Shown: positions 17,484 through 27,421, counted from the first letter of the stretch. The stretch is DNA of 64,000 nucleotides from Staphylococcus edaphicus (GCF_002614725.1 NZ_MRZN01000003.1:124001-188000); one strand, 5' to 3'. Made by a program: numbers and translations. Notes: generated by a model from the sequence alone, not told the origin.

Positions 17484-18029
17484 CTATTTACTTCTTCCCA
17501 GTGTTTCTTGCCATTCGTTTGCACGCGATAATGCATATACATCTTTTTCAATATCTCCTGGTCTTTCAGCAGTACCAATGATATAACCACCTAAACTTGC
17601 ACCTAAAAACTCTAAGCTATACTTAACTTGCGTAATGCACGGTTTCGCTTTAACTTTAGGACAATCTCCACCAACGATGATTAATCTAAAGTCTTTCTTT
17701 GCCATGTTAGCTTTAAAGTCTTTATAATTCGGATCTAATAACGTCTCAGACCAATGATCGATAAACGCCTTCATTGATGCTGATAAACTATACCAATAAA
17801 TAGGTGAAGCAATAATAACGGTATCACTTGCTAACACTTTATCTATAATTGTCTTGTAATCATCGATATATGATTCTATTGTGTTGTCGTCGTGTCTATA
17901 ATCTCTAACTGGATTTAATTGATATTGCGTTAAATCTATCCATTCGTAGTCGTATCCAGCTATGGCCATCTTAGTTAAACGTGCAGTATTCCCTTCTGGT
18001 CTACTGCCCCCAAATAAAACTGTGATCAT
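17484..18029 (-). CDS. NAD(P)H-dependent FMN reductase-like flavoprotein
   Basis: The 181-residue flavodoxin-fold protein has an N-terminal phosphate-binding loop F-G-G-S-R-P-E-G-N-T-A, central S-P-I-Y-W-Y-S-L-S (flavin contact) and F-I-D-H-W-S-E-T-L. This is typical of the NADPH-dependent FMN reductase/quinone reductase family. It probably reduces quinones, nitro compounds or azo dyes. It is monocistronic. Confidence 0.85.
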   Translation of the reverse strand: MITVLFGGSRPEGNTARLTKMAIAGYDYEWIDLTQYQLNPVRDYRHDDNTIESYIDDYKTIIDKVLASDTVIIASPIYWYSLSASMKAFIDHWSETLLDPNYKDFKANMAKKDFRLIIVGGDCPKVKAKPCITQVKYSLEFLGASLGGYIIGTAERPGDIEKDVYALSRANEWQETLGRSK

Positions 18030-18476
18030 ATTAATCTCCTTCTACTACTCATTTTATATTCCCATACATATTATAAATATACATTTCTATAAAATCATTA
18101 AACTTAATTAATTATTTTACACTAAAAAGTATAACTACTAAACACTTTACTTAATATACAATAAAATATTAAATCATTTGCTCAAAAATTGAAAATCTAA
18201 GACATACTATAAATGTATATTTTTAAATATGCCTTTATAATTATAAAAATATGGGATAGTGAGAAATAAATAACTTGTCTCAGTCTTTAGTCATAATATG
18301 GAAAGTGTGCTAGCAGGATTAATTAAAAAATAAAGCCCCACGCTTCAATTTAATGAATTTGTGGGACGCATGCCTGAGCTTCAACTCAGGTAGACATTGC
18401 AAACTATTCTTTCTTGCTGAAAAATCACAATATCTTTCAAATAAATTAGGTTACTTTCTCGCTGCCATCTAAATTT
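18030..18476. other. Gene-free stretch with a diverged repeat element
   Basis: No gene is seen. It is mostly AT-rich DNA holding the promoter of the FMN-reductase gene on its left side and, at 18336-18392, a single diverged copy of the double-hairpin element found in tandem at 1208-1720. Confidence 0.6.
18336..18392. repeat. Solitary diverged double-hairpin element
   Basis: Same architecture and internal lengths as the 1208-1720 units. CCCCAC and GTGGG flank 19 bases containing TTCA/TGAA, then a short linker with GCATG, then CCTGAG/CTCAGG and GGTA. The outer inner-stem pair is T-A here, where the array has C-G, so the stem is preserved by a paired change. It lies downstream of the aldo/keto reductase gene end. 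Confidence 0.75.
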
Positions 18477-19412
18477 TTATTTTATAGGAAACAATTTTTC
18501 AATCTTTTCGATTTCTTCATCAGTTAATTCAACATCTAATGTCGTCAAATTATCAACAACTTGATTTGGTCGTTTAGCTCCTGGAATAACGATATCTAAT
18601 GAAGGTCTCGTTAGATAAAAAGCTAGGACGATGTGTGCAACATCCACTCTATGATTATCTGCAATACCGCGTAGTTGTTCTATTTTTTCTAAATTCTCTT
18701 TGAATTTTTCACCTTGAAATTCTGGATTTTCTGCACGAATATCATCAAATGTTGTATTTTCATTATATTTACCTGCTAGTAAACCTGAAACAAGCGGGAA
18801 ATATGGAACAAACGTGATATTGTGTTCTGAAGTATATTCAAATATATGCTCATTTTCGCGATTTAATAAGTTATACTCCATTTGTACCACATCGACATAA
18901 CCATCCTTATTCGCTTCCTTCAATTGCGCTAAATCAAAGTTAGACACACCAATCGCTTTTATCTTGCCTTCATCTTTAAGTTCTTTTAATGCTGCAACGG
19001 CTTCATTTTTAGGTGTATCATTATCAGGGAAATGGATATAATATACATCAATATAATCTAGTTCTAAACGCTTCAAACTTTGTTCAACTTGATCCTTTAA
19101 AAATTGCGGGTCGTTGGAATATTTAACATTCCCATCATCATCAAAATAATGCGCGCCTTTAGTAGCAATGGCAAAGTCATCTCTATCAAATTCTTTAACT
19201 GCTTCTCCAACGAGTTCTTCGGAACGTTCTGGCCCGTATATATAAGCAGTGTCTATCAATGTAATACCGTTTCTTACAGCAGTACGAACTGTTTCTTTAC
19301 CTTGTTCTTCATCTAAATCATTATAGAAATTGTGTCCTCCTACAGCATTAGCACCTAATGCGATTGGCGTTACTTCAACATCTGAATTTCCAATTATTGT
19401 TTTCTTAGTCAA
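18477..19412 (-). CDS. Aldo/keto reductase
   Basis: The 311-residue NADPH-dependent oxidoreductase has a TIM barrel. The catalytic tetrad is visible: Asp54 and Tyr59 in I-D-T-A-Y-I-Y-G, Lys85 in I-A-T-K-G, and His127 in Y-Y-I-H-F. The cofactor-binding end [10 protein letters not shown] is present. It probably reduces aldehydes or ketones; the substrate is not predictable. It is monocistronic. Confidence 0.92.
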   Translation of the reverse strand: MTKKTIIGNSDVEVTPIALGANAVGGHNFYNDLDEEQGKETVRTAVRNGITLIDTAYIYGPERSEELVGEAVKEFDRDDFAIATKGAHYFDDDGNVKYSNDPQFLKDQVEQSLKRLELDYIDVYYIHFPDNDTPKNEAVAALKELKDEGKIKAIGVSNFDLAQLKEANKDGYVDVVQMEYNLLNRENEHIFEYTSEHNITFVPYFPLVSGLLAGKYNENTTFDDIRAENPEFQGEKFKENLEKIEQLRGIADNHRVDVAHIVLAFYLTRPSLDIVIPGAKRPNQVVDNLTTLDVELTDEEIEKIEKLFPIK

Positions 19413-19842
19413 GCTTACCCAACTCCTTATATAAAATTAGTCTTTTTGGCAGTTATAAACATTTCTCTTTTAAAAATATTTACTACTTAGTTAACTTTTC
19501 CAATTAGTTACTTATAATACGTTCTACCCTTTTTTCCAACATTTAAAAAGAAAGCAACGTAATATACGGTTCCTAATATTTTATCTATTTATCATTTAGC
19601 GTGTATGTTCAAACTATTTATCATTGCTCGAACAACACATCATTACACTTAAAAAATTACGTACAAAAAGAGTAGAATAGAAACCAAATGCGTATGGTTG
19701 ATTTCTATCCTACTGCTCTATATCACTATATACTTTAGATAACACCTATCAAAGCAACTATTCTATATTATGCTTATACGATACCTCGCCCATCTTATTA
19801 TTGGAAACTGTATGGTACTTTACATAAAATTACATATCGCCA
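19413..19842. other. Gene-free stretch
   Basis: It holds the aldo/keto reductase promoter on its left and the terminator of the DUF1450 gene at 19665-19719. I see no credible gene in the remainder. Confidence 0.5.
19665..19719 (-). terminator. Terminator, probably of the DUF1450 gene
   Basis: Interrupted stem GAGTAG, ATAGAAA, ACCA with TGGT, TTTCTAT, CTGCTC, followed by TTTTTG on the minus strand. It lies 120 bases past the stop codon. Confidence 0.65.
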
Positions 19843-20184
19843 TTATTGTGTGTGCTTTCTTTTAGCTAGTTTGTCTTTTAATTTTTTATCTTGTTCTTCT
19901 TTACGACGTTTACGTTCTTCATTACGTTTTCTTAAGCGTTCTTCTTCTTCAGGATCTCTTGGTTTCTGTAATTGTTTTTCAACTTTTTCCATAAGTTCTT
20001 CTTCTGTGAGTGCAGCCAGTGGACGATTGTTAACAAAGGCGAACGTTTTTCTACGACCTGGACCACAGTAAGACTGACAACCAATTTCAATTTCAGCCTC
20101 AGGATCTAATTTAGTTAATTTTTTTTCTAAAGACTTACAGTTTACACCTTGGCAATCATCACAAATCAAAAATTTATTTTGCAA
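19843..20184 (-). CDS. DUF1450 (YuzB-like) protein with charged tail
   Basis: The 113-residue protein starts at TTG 20184 (AAAGGA upstream). Residues 1-60 match DUF1450: a C-x2-C-x5-C pattern near Cys8 and a later [10 protein letters not shown], suggesting a redox or metal-binding thioredoxin-like fold. Residues 65-113 form a very charged Lys/Arg/Glu tail likely to be a single long helix, longer than in the Bacillus relatives. The function is unknown. Confidence 0.75.
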   Translation of the reverse strand: MQNKFLICDDCQGVNCKSLEKKLTKLDPEAEIEIGCQSYCGPGRRKTFAFVNNRPLAALTEEELMEKVEKQLQKPRDPEEEERLRKRNEERKRRKEEQDKKLKDKLAKRKHTQ

Positions 20185-20420
20185 CTACACCCATTCCTTT
20201 CTTATGGTTTACAGCTTTTTAAACACATCCATTATGTAATAGACGCTTTATATTAAACATTTGCAACTCTAATTATTTTACTCTTTTTTATTAATATTTC
20301 AAGATTATAAAATATACTTCTTCCTATTCAAGTACCTTTTGCAAGTTAAAGACTTAATTTGTACATAATTAAAAACAGTACCTAATCTAAAGATCAGCAT
20401 ACTGCTTAACTTACATATTT

Positions 20421-21497
20421 TTATTGACCATGATAAATATTAAATTCTAATGGCTTCACTTCATTCTCCAACCATTCTTTATATATTAATTCTTTATTAG
20501 CATCACTGTTAATAATTGTGATACCACAGTCTCCGCCACCAGCACCTGATGTTTTAGCTGCACCGCCATATTTTTCTGCTACGGAACACAGCACTTTTAA
20601 ATGCGCTGTTTCTATATCAATCGTTGCTTCTTTATCCATAGATTGAATAATTTCACGATTAATACGAATCATCTGCTGTACACCTTTAATATGATTTGTT
20701 TTAAAAGCATGAATCAATTTTTCAACACATAGATGTGAACGTTCTAAAAACTTCCCATAAAACGTTGGATCAGACTTCAAACGTTTCACTTCACTTACCA
20801 AATGATGAGATGATGCAGGAGAACCTGTCCAACCGATTAATACTTCCATATTTTCGGGTGGCTGCAACGGTTCAATATGTAGCCCTGGCCAGTTTTTATT
20901 CAACACTTCATTAACGGAAGTATCTTCAATCTGTTGTGACACCCATTCGTGATCAAATGTACTGTAAGCTAGCCAGCCAGTATAAATACTAACCGCAATG
21001 TCTCCACATGAACTTAAACTTTGTAATTTCATATTGGCAATAACAGCTAATTTATAAATAAACAGGTTTGATAAATGTGTTTCATAAAACTCGTTCAACA
21101 CTTTCACAACAGAGACAAGCACAGCCGCACTCGATCCAAGTCCATACTTGTGACCATTTGCATCATCTAAATTGCTATCAATCGTTAAATTAAAATGTTT
21201 TAAACTAATTTGATTACTACGTACATATTGTTCAAACACTTCAATTGCCGTAATGACATACTTAAGTTGCTTCGCTGCATGTACATCGGATACAACAATT
21301 TGGTCTTCTTGTCTTTGAAAAGTTACTGGATCGTGATGTAACGTCTTAGAGTGTATCGTACCTTGAGGAGCATTTGAGTCTTCAATTGAAGCAGTAACAA
21401 ATCGATCAACTGCAATTAATACTGATTTATACCCAGGTTCAGTCACTGCATATTCGCCAGCAATATAAAGTTTACCTGGTGCTTTTACTTGAATCAT
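20421..21497 (-). CDS. mvaK2: Phosphomevalonate kinase
   Basis: The 358-residue GHMP kinase catalyses the third step of the mevalonate route (phosphomevalonate to diphosphomevalonate). Seen: P-G-K-L-Y-I-A-G-E-Y near the start, the ATP loop G-L-G-S-S-A-A-V-L, and the C-terminal G-A-G-G-G-D-C-G motif. It is the last gene of the mvaK1-mvaD-mvaK2 operon, 12 bases after mvaD. The pathway supplies isopentenyl diphosphate for undecaprenol, menaquinone and carotenoids. Confidence 0.96.
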   Translation of the reverse strand: MIQVKAPGKLYIAGEYAVTEPGYKSVLIAVDRFVTASIEDSNAPQGTIHSKTLHHDPVTFQRQEDQIVVSDVHAAKQLKYVITAIEVFEQYVRSNQISLKHFNLTIDSNLDDANGHKYGLGSSAAVLVSVVKVLNEFYETHLSNLFIYKLAVIANMKLQSLSSCGDIAVSIYTGWLAYSTFDHEWVSQQIEDTSVNEVLNKNWPGLHIEPLQPPENMEVLIGWTGSPASSHHLVSEVKRLKSDPTFYGKFLERSHLCVEKLIHAFKTNHIKGVQQMIRINREIIQSMDKEATIDIETAHLKVLCSVAEKYGGAAKTSGAGGGDCGITIINSDANKELIYKEWLENEVKPLEFNIYHGQ

Positions 21498-21509
21498 TTT
21501 ATCTCTTCC

Positions 21510-22499
21510 TTACTCAATAATTTCAACGCCTGTACTTATAATGTCACTAGCAATGATTTGGTCTTTATCAAACGATTGATGTAGTGCTTCTATCACTGCT
21601 TGTTGATTTTTCTTTTCTACTAAAATTTTTACATTAGGGCCTGCATCCATTGTGAAGTAACACGGATAACCTGCTTCTCTACACTGATGTACGATGTCCA
21701 TCGCGAGATAGCTATCCTCCACCATATAAGTGAACGGAGGTTGTGCACCTAAATTTGTTGCATGCATTCGTAAGCCATTTGTTTCGATTACTTCTCCCAT
21801 TTGCATAAAATCCTTTTGGGATATCGCATGCTTAACTGATGCTATATCTTCATCTACATGATCTAACCAGTATTGGTAAAAACGCGACGTATCACGTGTA
21901 TGTGACATCCCGGCACGACTTGATACTTTTTTTGATTTATTATTAATCACGACAAAAATCATTGCTAAATCTTGTTCCCAATTATCTGCTTCAACGGGAA
22001 AACTGTATGATGATTCATCATCATGCCCTTTTTCCCATTCTACAAAACCGCCGTAGATACTTCTTGATGCTGATCCAGAACCTCTTCGCGCTAACCTAGA
22101 TAACGCTTTACCCGTTAATCCTAGATTTAAAGCTTTGTTACACGCAGCTGCTAGTGCAGCATAAGCACTTGCTGATGACGCTAAACCAGCAGCAGTTGGA
22201 ACATGGTTTTCACTTTCAATATAGGCAAACATTGTTGTACCGGCTTGTAATCTAACAACATCCATAAAACGACTAATCTTAGCTGATTCATTTGCCGTAA
22301 CTGCTTCACCATTTAATATCAGTGTATCTTTAGTATAGCTTTCATCAAATGTGACTTTAGTTTCAGTATAAAAACGTTCTAGCGTAACAGATAAACTATT
22401 ATTCATTGGAATAATATATGTTTCATCTGCCTTTCCCCAATACTTAATCAGTGCAATATTTGTATGTGCACGAGCCTTACCACTATTCACCAACTTCAT
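21510..22499 (-). CDS. mvaD: Diphosphomevalonate decarboxylase
   Basis: The 329-residue GHMP-family enzyme converts diphosphomevalonate to isopentenyl diphosphate. Seen: the N-terminal N-I-A-L-I-K-Y-W-G-K, the loop A-G-L-A-S-S-A-S-A-Y-A-A-L, R-G-S-G-S-A-S-R-S, and a conserved T-M-D-A-G-P-N-V-K near the end. Its ATG overlaps the stop of mvaK1 by one base (TAATG), so translation is coupled. Confidence 0.97.
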   Translation of the reverse strand: MKLVNSGKARAHTNIALIKYWGKADETYIIPMNNSLSVTLERFYTETKVTFDESYTKDTLILNGEAVTANESAKISRFMDVVRLQAGTTMFAYIESENHVPTAAGLASSASAYAALAAACNKALNLGLTGKALSRLARRGSGSASRSIYGGFVEWEKGHDDESSYSFPVEADNWEQDLAMIFVVINNKSKKVSSRAGMSHTRDTSRFYQYWLDHVDEDIASVKHAISQKDFMQMGEVIETNGLRMHATNLGAQPPFTYMVEDSYLAMDIVHQCREAGYPCYFTMDAGPNVKILVEKKNQQAVIEALHQSFDKDQIIASDIISTGVEIIE

Positions 22500-23422
22500 T
22501 ACCCTCCTAAATATTCAATCCATGTATGATGCGCACCTAACTTTGTTGCACTATCTACAATACGTTTCGCTGTCTCAATGTTAGAGGCAAGTACAATCAT
22601 ACTGCCACCACGACCGCCACCTGTTAATTTACCTGCAATCGCACCTTGTTCTTTGCTGGCATCTAATATTTCTTCTATTTTGTCATGACTTACAGTAAGT
22701 GTTCTTAAATTCTCTTGGCACAAATTAAATACCTTGGCTAATTGTTCAAAATTATGATGTTCAATTGAATCACTTGCTTCATGTACAAGTTTACCAATAT
22801 GTTCAACATATTGCAGATAATCACGATCCACTTCACATAAATGATGAACATCTTCAACCGCTTGTTTAGTAGAACCTCGAACGCCTGTATCGATAACGAC
22901 CATATAACCATTTAAATCTAAAGGTTTTAATGTTGTAACATGTCCTTGTTTAAACCATACGGGCTTATTTGAAACGATGGTTTGTGTATCTATACCACTC
23001 GGCTTACCATGAGCAATACGTTCTGCCCAGTTCGCTTCTTCTATTAACATCTCATCTGTCAACGGTTTATCTAAATAATCAAAACTTGCACGCACAAAAG
23101 CAACTGCCATCGCTGCGCTAGAACCTAATCCCCTTGAAGGTGGCAAATTTGTATCGATTGAAACTTTAATGGGTGGTGCTATGTTATATTTTTCAATAAA
23201 TCGTGTGATGACCGCTTTCAAATGCTCTGGTGCATGTTGTAATGTGCCATCGTACACATCACTTTTTATATATGAAGCGCTTGTTGTCTCTAGCGATTCT
23301 ATTTTTGCTTTTACTTTTCCCGTTGTAAATGGAATCGCAATAGCTGGTTCGCCAAACGTAACAGCATGTTCTCCTATTAATATTACTTTTCCGTTCGCTT
23401 CACCGTATCCTTGTTGTGCCAT
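22499..23422 (-). CDS. mvaK1: Mevalonate kinase
   Basis: The 307-residue GHMP kinase phosphorylates mevalonate and is first in the operon. Seen: G-K-V-I-L-I-G-E-H-A-V near the start, the ATP loop R-G-L-G-S-S-A-A-M, and G-K-L-T-G-G-G-R-G-G-S near the C-terminus. ATG at 23422 is preferred because AAGGTGA lies eight bases upstream; an in-frame GTG at 23434 overlaps that site. Confidence 0.96.
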   Translation of the reverse strand: MAQQGYGEANGKVILIGEHAVTFGEPAIAIPFTTGKVKAKIESLETTSASYIKSDVYDGTLQHAPEHLKAVITRFIEKYNIAPPIKVSIDTNLPPSRGLGSSAAMAVAFVRASFDYLDKPLTDEMLIEEANWAERIAHGKPSGIDTQTIVSNKPVWFKQGHVTTLKPLDLNGYMVVIDTGVRGSTKQAVEDVHHLCEVDRDYLQYVEHIGKLVHEASDSIEHHNFEQLAKVFNLCQENLRTLTVSHDKIEEILDASKEQGAIAGKLTGGGRGGSMIVLASNIETAKRIVDSATKLGAHHTWIEYLGG

Positions 23423-23434
23423 ATTTTCAATCAC

Positions 23435-23993
23435 CTTTAGTATTTTCTTTAAATTTATGTTTTTGTGTGTCTCACACTGTTCAGTGTATGCCCGTGCACG
23501 ACTATCTATTAAATAGCATCACTTTATATTCCCCGGGAAATAATCCGTTATCTAGGTTCTTAAAAGTCTATGTTTTTCTAAAATAGACATTTTTCTCATT
23601 TTTTGCACATACCATTATATATTATCTCACAAATTTCATATATTACCATACGACTCTAGTCATATATTATTTATTTCTATGCACTGATGAAAATAATTCT
23701 TTGAGATAACTTGTAACTAATTGTGGCAAAAGTTAATACCTGCTACTAATTATTTACAATACTTCCCTATTATAAAACGCCCTGTCTATATATTCAAAAA
23801 ACTAACGTTAAAATTGAGGAATTTTATTAATAATCGGATTTTTAAACCATACTTTCACTATATTACTTATTTCATTTCTATAATTCAACAGATATAGAAA
23901 TCTATCACTACAATTTAAATTTAAATTCGAAAAATAAAAGGAACAGGTTAACGACTTCCACATAGAAGTGTTTAACCTGTTCCTTATTTAACG
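23435..23993. promoter_or_regulatory. Gene-free region upstream of the mevalonate operon
   Basis: About 560 bp without a credible gene. It must contain the promoter of mvaK1-mvaD-mvaK2. A near-palindrome centred on CCCGGG at 23533-23538 stands out in very AT-rich DNA. The distal end carries the terminator of lipL. Confidence 0.5.
23930..23985 (-). terminator. Terminator after lipL
   Basis: AAGGAACAGGTTAA (from 23938) pairs with TTAACCTGTTCCTT (to 23985). An inner ACTTC/GAAGT extends the stem, and TTTTATTTTT follows on the minus strand. Confidence 0.88.
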
Positions 23994-24830
23994 TCAATCC
24001 ATAGATCGGTTTATTTTAGCGTTACGTTCAATCATTTTTTCAAAATAACCATCATAACGTTGCCATTCATCTTCAGTCATAGGCTCCATATTTAAACGAC
24101 TACCTAAATCTTTAATCGCATATAATAGTTGAAACATCACATCTTGTACAGTGATAGTTCTGCCTAATAATGTTTCAAGTGACGCCATGCATTGTGGGTC
24201 AATGTCAGGGTAGGTGAATTTTGTTTCTTCATCTTGTAGCGCCCGATCATAGAATGATTTCATCATATCTGCACGTTCACTACCGTCACCTTCTACGCAA
24301 AGATAAACTTGAACGGCTATACCTCCACGCACACGTCTTTGAGAAATACCAGCAAACTTTTTGCCATTAATACTTAAATCAAATTTACCTGGACAGTAAG
24401 ACCTTTCGATTTCATGCGTATCAATATCCACATCTTCATCTTCAAACATTTTAGCAACTAATAAATACATCACTGTAAAGGCCTCATCAATAGTAATATC
24501 ATGCTTCCCTTTAAATAGAAGTGATATATTCAGTATGCCTTGATCTAGTACGACACCAAGCCCACCTGAATTTCTAACAATGGCATTATAGCCTCGTTCT
24601 TCTGTGAGATATCGTATACCATCTTGTAAATGCGGTAATCTTGAATCATGTATACCTAATATCACAGTATGTTGATGCACCCAAGAACGCACGACACTAC
24701 AAGATAAATCTTTCCCAACGCTTTCAGAAAAAGTATCGTCAAATGCAAAAGACTGCATTGGTTCTAGCCCTGAAGAATGGTCAATATAACGCCAATCTGT
24801 ACCATTAAAATATTTACTTGCTAAATCCAT
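23994..24830 (-). CDS. lipL: LipL-type octanoyl/lipoyl amidotransferase
   Basis: The 278-residue protein of the biotin/lipoate-protein ligase fold transfers octanoyl or lipoyl groups from GcvH to the E2 subunits of 2-oxoacid dehydrogenases. Seen: R-N-S-G-G-L-G-V-V (substrate loop, ~86-94), the acyl-accepting Cys146 in S-Y-C-P-G-K-F-D-L, and G-K-K-F-A-G-I-S-Q-R-R. Its ATG overlaps the stop of pta (TAATG). The pta-lipL pairing is the same as in Bacillus (ywfL), which separates it from LplA ligases. Confidence 0.88.
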   Translation of the reverse strand: MDLASKYFNGTDWRYIDHSSGLEPMQSFAFDDTFSESVGKDLSCSVVRSWVHQHTVILGIHDSRLPHLQDGIRYLTEERGYNAIVRNSGGLGVVLDQGILNISLLFKGKHDITIDEAFTVMYLLVAKMFEDEDVDIDTHEIERSYCPGKFDLSINGKKFAGISQRRVRGGIAVQVYLCVEGDGSERADMMKSFYDRALQDEETKFTYPDIDPQCMASLETLLGRTITVQDVMFQLLYAIKDLGSRLNMEPMTEDEWQRYDGYFEKMIERNAKINRSMD

Positions 24831-25816
24831 TATTGTAATGATTGCGCTGCAGTAATGATTGATAAATTATACACGTCTTCTGTAGAACAGCCACGAGACA
24901 AATCATTCACTGGAGAGTTAAGCCCTTGTAATACTGGTCCTACTGCATCAAATCCACCTAAACGTTGCGCAATTTTATAACCAATGTTACCTGCTTCTAA
25001 ACTTGGGAATACGAATACATTTGCATCACCCTGGATTTTAGCATCTGGCGCTTTTTTCTTAGCTACTTCGGGTACGATTGCCGCATCAAATTGGAATTCT
25101 CCATCAACAATCACATCTTCAATATGATCCGCTTCAATTTTTTCTTGAGCTAAATTCACAGCAGTAGCAACTTTTTCAACATCATCTGATTTAGCTGAAC
25201 CTTTTGTTGAGAAACTTAACATTGCTACGCGTGGTGACATGCCAAAGCTTTTAGCAGATTTTGCACTTTCTACAGCAATTTCAGCTAAATCTTGTGCCTC
25301 AAGTGTTGGATTGATTGCACAATCTCCAAAGATATATTGCTTATCATCCTTAATCATGAAGAAAATACCAGACGTTTTAGAAACACCGGGTTTTGTTTTG
25401 ATGATTTGTAACGCTGGACGTACTGTATCACCTGTTGAGTGTGCCGCACCACTTACTAGTCCTTCTGCTTTACCAGTATAAACAAGCATTGTACCAAAGT
25501 AGTTGACATCTTTTAACATTTCTTGTGCTTGTGCTTCAGTCGCCTTACCTTTACGACGTTCTACAAATGCGGTAACAAGTTCTTGCTTCAGTTCGCTTGT
25601 TTCTGGATCAATAATTTCTAAACTTGAAACATCTAATCCTTTATCGCTAGCTAAGGCTTTGATTGTCGTTTCATTTCCTAATAATACTGGAGAAACATAA
25701 TCTGTTCCTTGCAGTTGTGTCGCAGCTTCTAATACGCGCTCATCTTCACCTTCTGGTAAAACGATTTTCACGTTTTTTCCCGTAAGTTTTTCTTGTAATA
25801 CGTCTAATAAAGTCAT
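24830..25816 (-). CDS. pta: Phosphate acetyltransferase
   Basis: The 328-residue enzyme interconverts acetyl-CoA and acetyl phosphate in overflow metabolism. Family blocks are visible: I-V-L-P-E-G-E-D-E-R-V-L near the start; S-G-A-A-H-S-T-G-D-T-V-R-P-A; I-F-G-D-C-A-I-N-P; and L-S-F-S-T-K-G-S-A. It lacks the long N-terminal regulatory domain of enterobacterial Pta. GAGG lies six bases before ATG. It is divergent from chdC and coupled to lipL. Confidence 0.97.
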   Translation of the reverse strand: MTLLDVLQEKLTGKNVKIVLPEGEDERVLEAATQLQGTDYVSPVLLGNETTIKALASDKGLDVSSLEIIDPETSELKQELVTAFVERRKGKATEAQAQEMLKDVNYFGTMLVYTGKAEGLVSGAAHSTGDTVRPALQIIKTKPGVSKTSGIFFMIKDDKQYIFGDCAINPTLEAQDLAEIAVESAKSAKSFGMSPRVAMLSFSTKGSAKSDDVEKVATAVNLAQEKIEADHIEDVIVDGEFQFDAAIVPEVAKKKAPDAKIQGDANVFVFPSLEAGNIGYKIAQRLGGFDAVGPVLQGLNSPVNDLSRGCSTEDVYNLSIITAAQSLQ

Positions 25817-25988
25817 TAGGGGCCTCCTCGAATTTCTTTTCTTAATATTTCACGTTTTCATTATACGTTATTTTTTCTTAAAATTCCATGTCACCAATTT
25901 GTAATCATTTACTTATGTTTTGAGCGGTCCTTTATGGTAGAATTTTGTAGTGAACACATAGCATTTTTCATAAAAAGGAGCGATTTAA
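25817..25988. promoter_or_regulatory. Divergent promoter region of pta and chdC
   Basis: A 172-bp gap between outward-facing genes. A TATAAT-like element on the minus strand (ACGTATAATG, around 25860) can serve pta. chdC has AAAAAGGAG ending nine bases before its ATG. Confidence 0.5.
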
Positions 25989-26738
25989 ATGCCACAAGCA
26001 CCAGAAACGTTAGATGGATGGTATAGTTTACATTTATTATACGCTATAGATTGGTCTAGTTTACGCTTAGTACCAACAGAAGAACGTGAAATACTCGTAG
26101 ATGAATTACAAACATTTTTAACTAAACATGAAGAAGCTCGTACAAATCATGTTGGCGATCATGCTTTTTATAATATTACAGGTCAAAAAGCCGATATTCT
26201 TTTATGGGCATTACGTCCAGAGATGAAAGATTTAAATGCTTTTGAAAATGAATTTAACAAATTAAAAATTACCGATTTCTTAATTCCAACTTATTCATAT
26301 GTATCTATAATTGAATTAGGTAACTATCTTGCGGGGAAATCAGATGAGGATCCTTATGAAAATCCACATATCAAACCAAGACTATTCCCAGAATTACCTC
26401 AATCTGAATACATTTGTTTCTATCCTATGGATAAACGTCGTAATGAAACATATAACTGGTACATGCTACCGTTAGAAAAACGACAAGAATTGATGTATGC
26501 ACACGGTAAAATTGGTAGAAAATATGCTGGTAAAATCAAACAATTCATCACAGGTTCCGTCGGTTTTGATGATTTCGAATGGGGTGTCACTTTATTCGCA
26601 GATGACCCATTACAGTTTAAAAAAATTGTTTACGAAATGCGATTCGATGAAACAACAGCACGCTATGGCGACTTTGGAAGTTTTTATGTAGGACATATCG
26701 TTACTAAAGCTAACCTACAACAATTATTTTCTTTATAG
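25989..26738 (+). CDS. chdC: Coproheme decarboxylase (HemQ)
   Basis: The 249-residue chlorite-dismutase-fold enzyme turns Fe-coproporphyrin III into haem b with peroxide in the coproporphyrin-dependent pathway of Gram-positive bacteria. The key residues line up: Arg131, Tyr145 and Lys149 in F-Y-P-M-D-K, and the proximal haem ligand His172 in Y-A-H-G-K-I-G. The length and the ending G-H-I-V-T-K-A match staphylococcal HemQ. It is divergent from pta and has its own terminator. Confidence 0.95.
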   Translation: MPQAPETLDGWYSLHLLYAIDWSSLRLVPTEEREILVDELQTFLTKHEEARTNHVGDHAFYNITGQKADILLWALRPEMKDLNAFENEFNKLKITDFLIPTYSYVSIIELGNYLAGKSDEDPYENPHIKPRLFPELPQSEYICFYPMDKRRNETYNWYMLPLEKRQELMYAHGKIGRKYAGKIKQFITGSVGFDDFEWGVTLFADDPLQFKKIVYEMRFDETTARYGDFGSFYVGHIVTKANLQQLFSL

Positions 26739-26761
26739 AAAATGCATATAGAAAGATAATC

Positions 26762-26802
26762 AAAAAAGCCGCATCCATAACAAATGGAATGCGGCCTTTT
26801 TT
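26762..26802. terminator. Bidirectional terminator after chdC
   Basis: CCGCATCC (26769-26776) pairs with GGAATGCGG (26786-26794) and is flanked by six A and six T. It can end chdC and a minus-strand transcript from the right. Confidence 0.85.
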
Positions 26803-26815
26803 GATATTTAATATT

Positions 26816-26878
26816 TCAAATTTTTGCATCGCGCAAACTGGACTTGCGTCTAGTTCGAATTTGTATTTTTTCACTCAT
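26816..26878 (-). CDS. Possible 20-residue basic peptide
   Basis: Minus-strand reading: ATG at 26878, GTGGGGG about eight bases upstream, stop TGA at 26818-26816. The predicted product, MSEKIQIRTRRKSSLRDAKI, is strongly basic. The frame is followed at once by the bidirectional terminator, so it would be a compact stand-alone unit. I recognise no family. Too short to trust without conservation. Confidence 0.4.
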   Translation of the reverse strand: MSEKIQIRTRRKSSLRDAKI

Positions 26879-27070
26879 TATAATTCCCCCACACATATTG
26901 AAACCTAAGTACATCGCTATCAATCATATGTGTTTAGTACAAAAATGACATCAATCAAAACATTTGAAAAACACGTTAAACACATTCACAAAGCACCTTA
27001 TAAATAGGGTTTATAGCAAAGCTCAATCTGCGTTACCATTACCATCCACTATATTAAATGCAATTGTAAT

Positions 27071-27111
27071 AACAAAGGCACACTTACTATATCAATAAGT
27101 GTGCCTTTGTT
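27071..27111. terminator. Orphan perfect hairpin, possible RNA-gene terminator
   Basis: AACAAAGGCACACTTA and TAAGTGTGCCTTTGTT pair perfectly with a nine-base loop. The nearest annotated gene end is over 300 bases away. The T run after the stem is short in both directions. Confidence 0.5.
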
Positions 27112-27421
27112 GGATGTAGTGTGTTTGGGAGAACTTTTAATCACTACTTAATTTAATGTTAACTGTCGTATATTGTCGCTACTCAATATTTGTCTGTAAC
27201 AGTTAACTAATACTATTTTAACCTATTTGAAATATTTGAAACATAAATGTATTCAAATAATTGTACAAAATACATTTTTTAACATACATGCCTTATTTAC
27301 AATTCAATTACAAACCTTGTTAATAAAATGTTACAATAAATATTATTACTTTAGTAACTTCTACCCACCCTATACACTGTATTACGAATGGTTGGTTAAA
27401 TAAATTTTAATTGGTGATTAA

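Larger units (their letters stand above)
26803..27421. other. Gene-free region with orphan hairpin
   Basis: Over 600 bp between chdC and the ThrE-type genes. It holds the possible 20-residue peptide, a C5 tract in AATTCCCCCAC (26883-26893) on the plus strand, and a perfect 16-bp hairpin at 27071-27111 belonging to no visible gene. From memory, the S. aureus sRNA RsaA is encoded in the matching interval, so an RNA gene here is plausible. I cannot define its ends. Confidence 0.5.

Noticed and set aside
25842-25870. CcpA cre site before pta
   Set aside because: TGAAAACGTGAAAT fails at three conserved cre positions.
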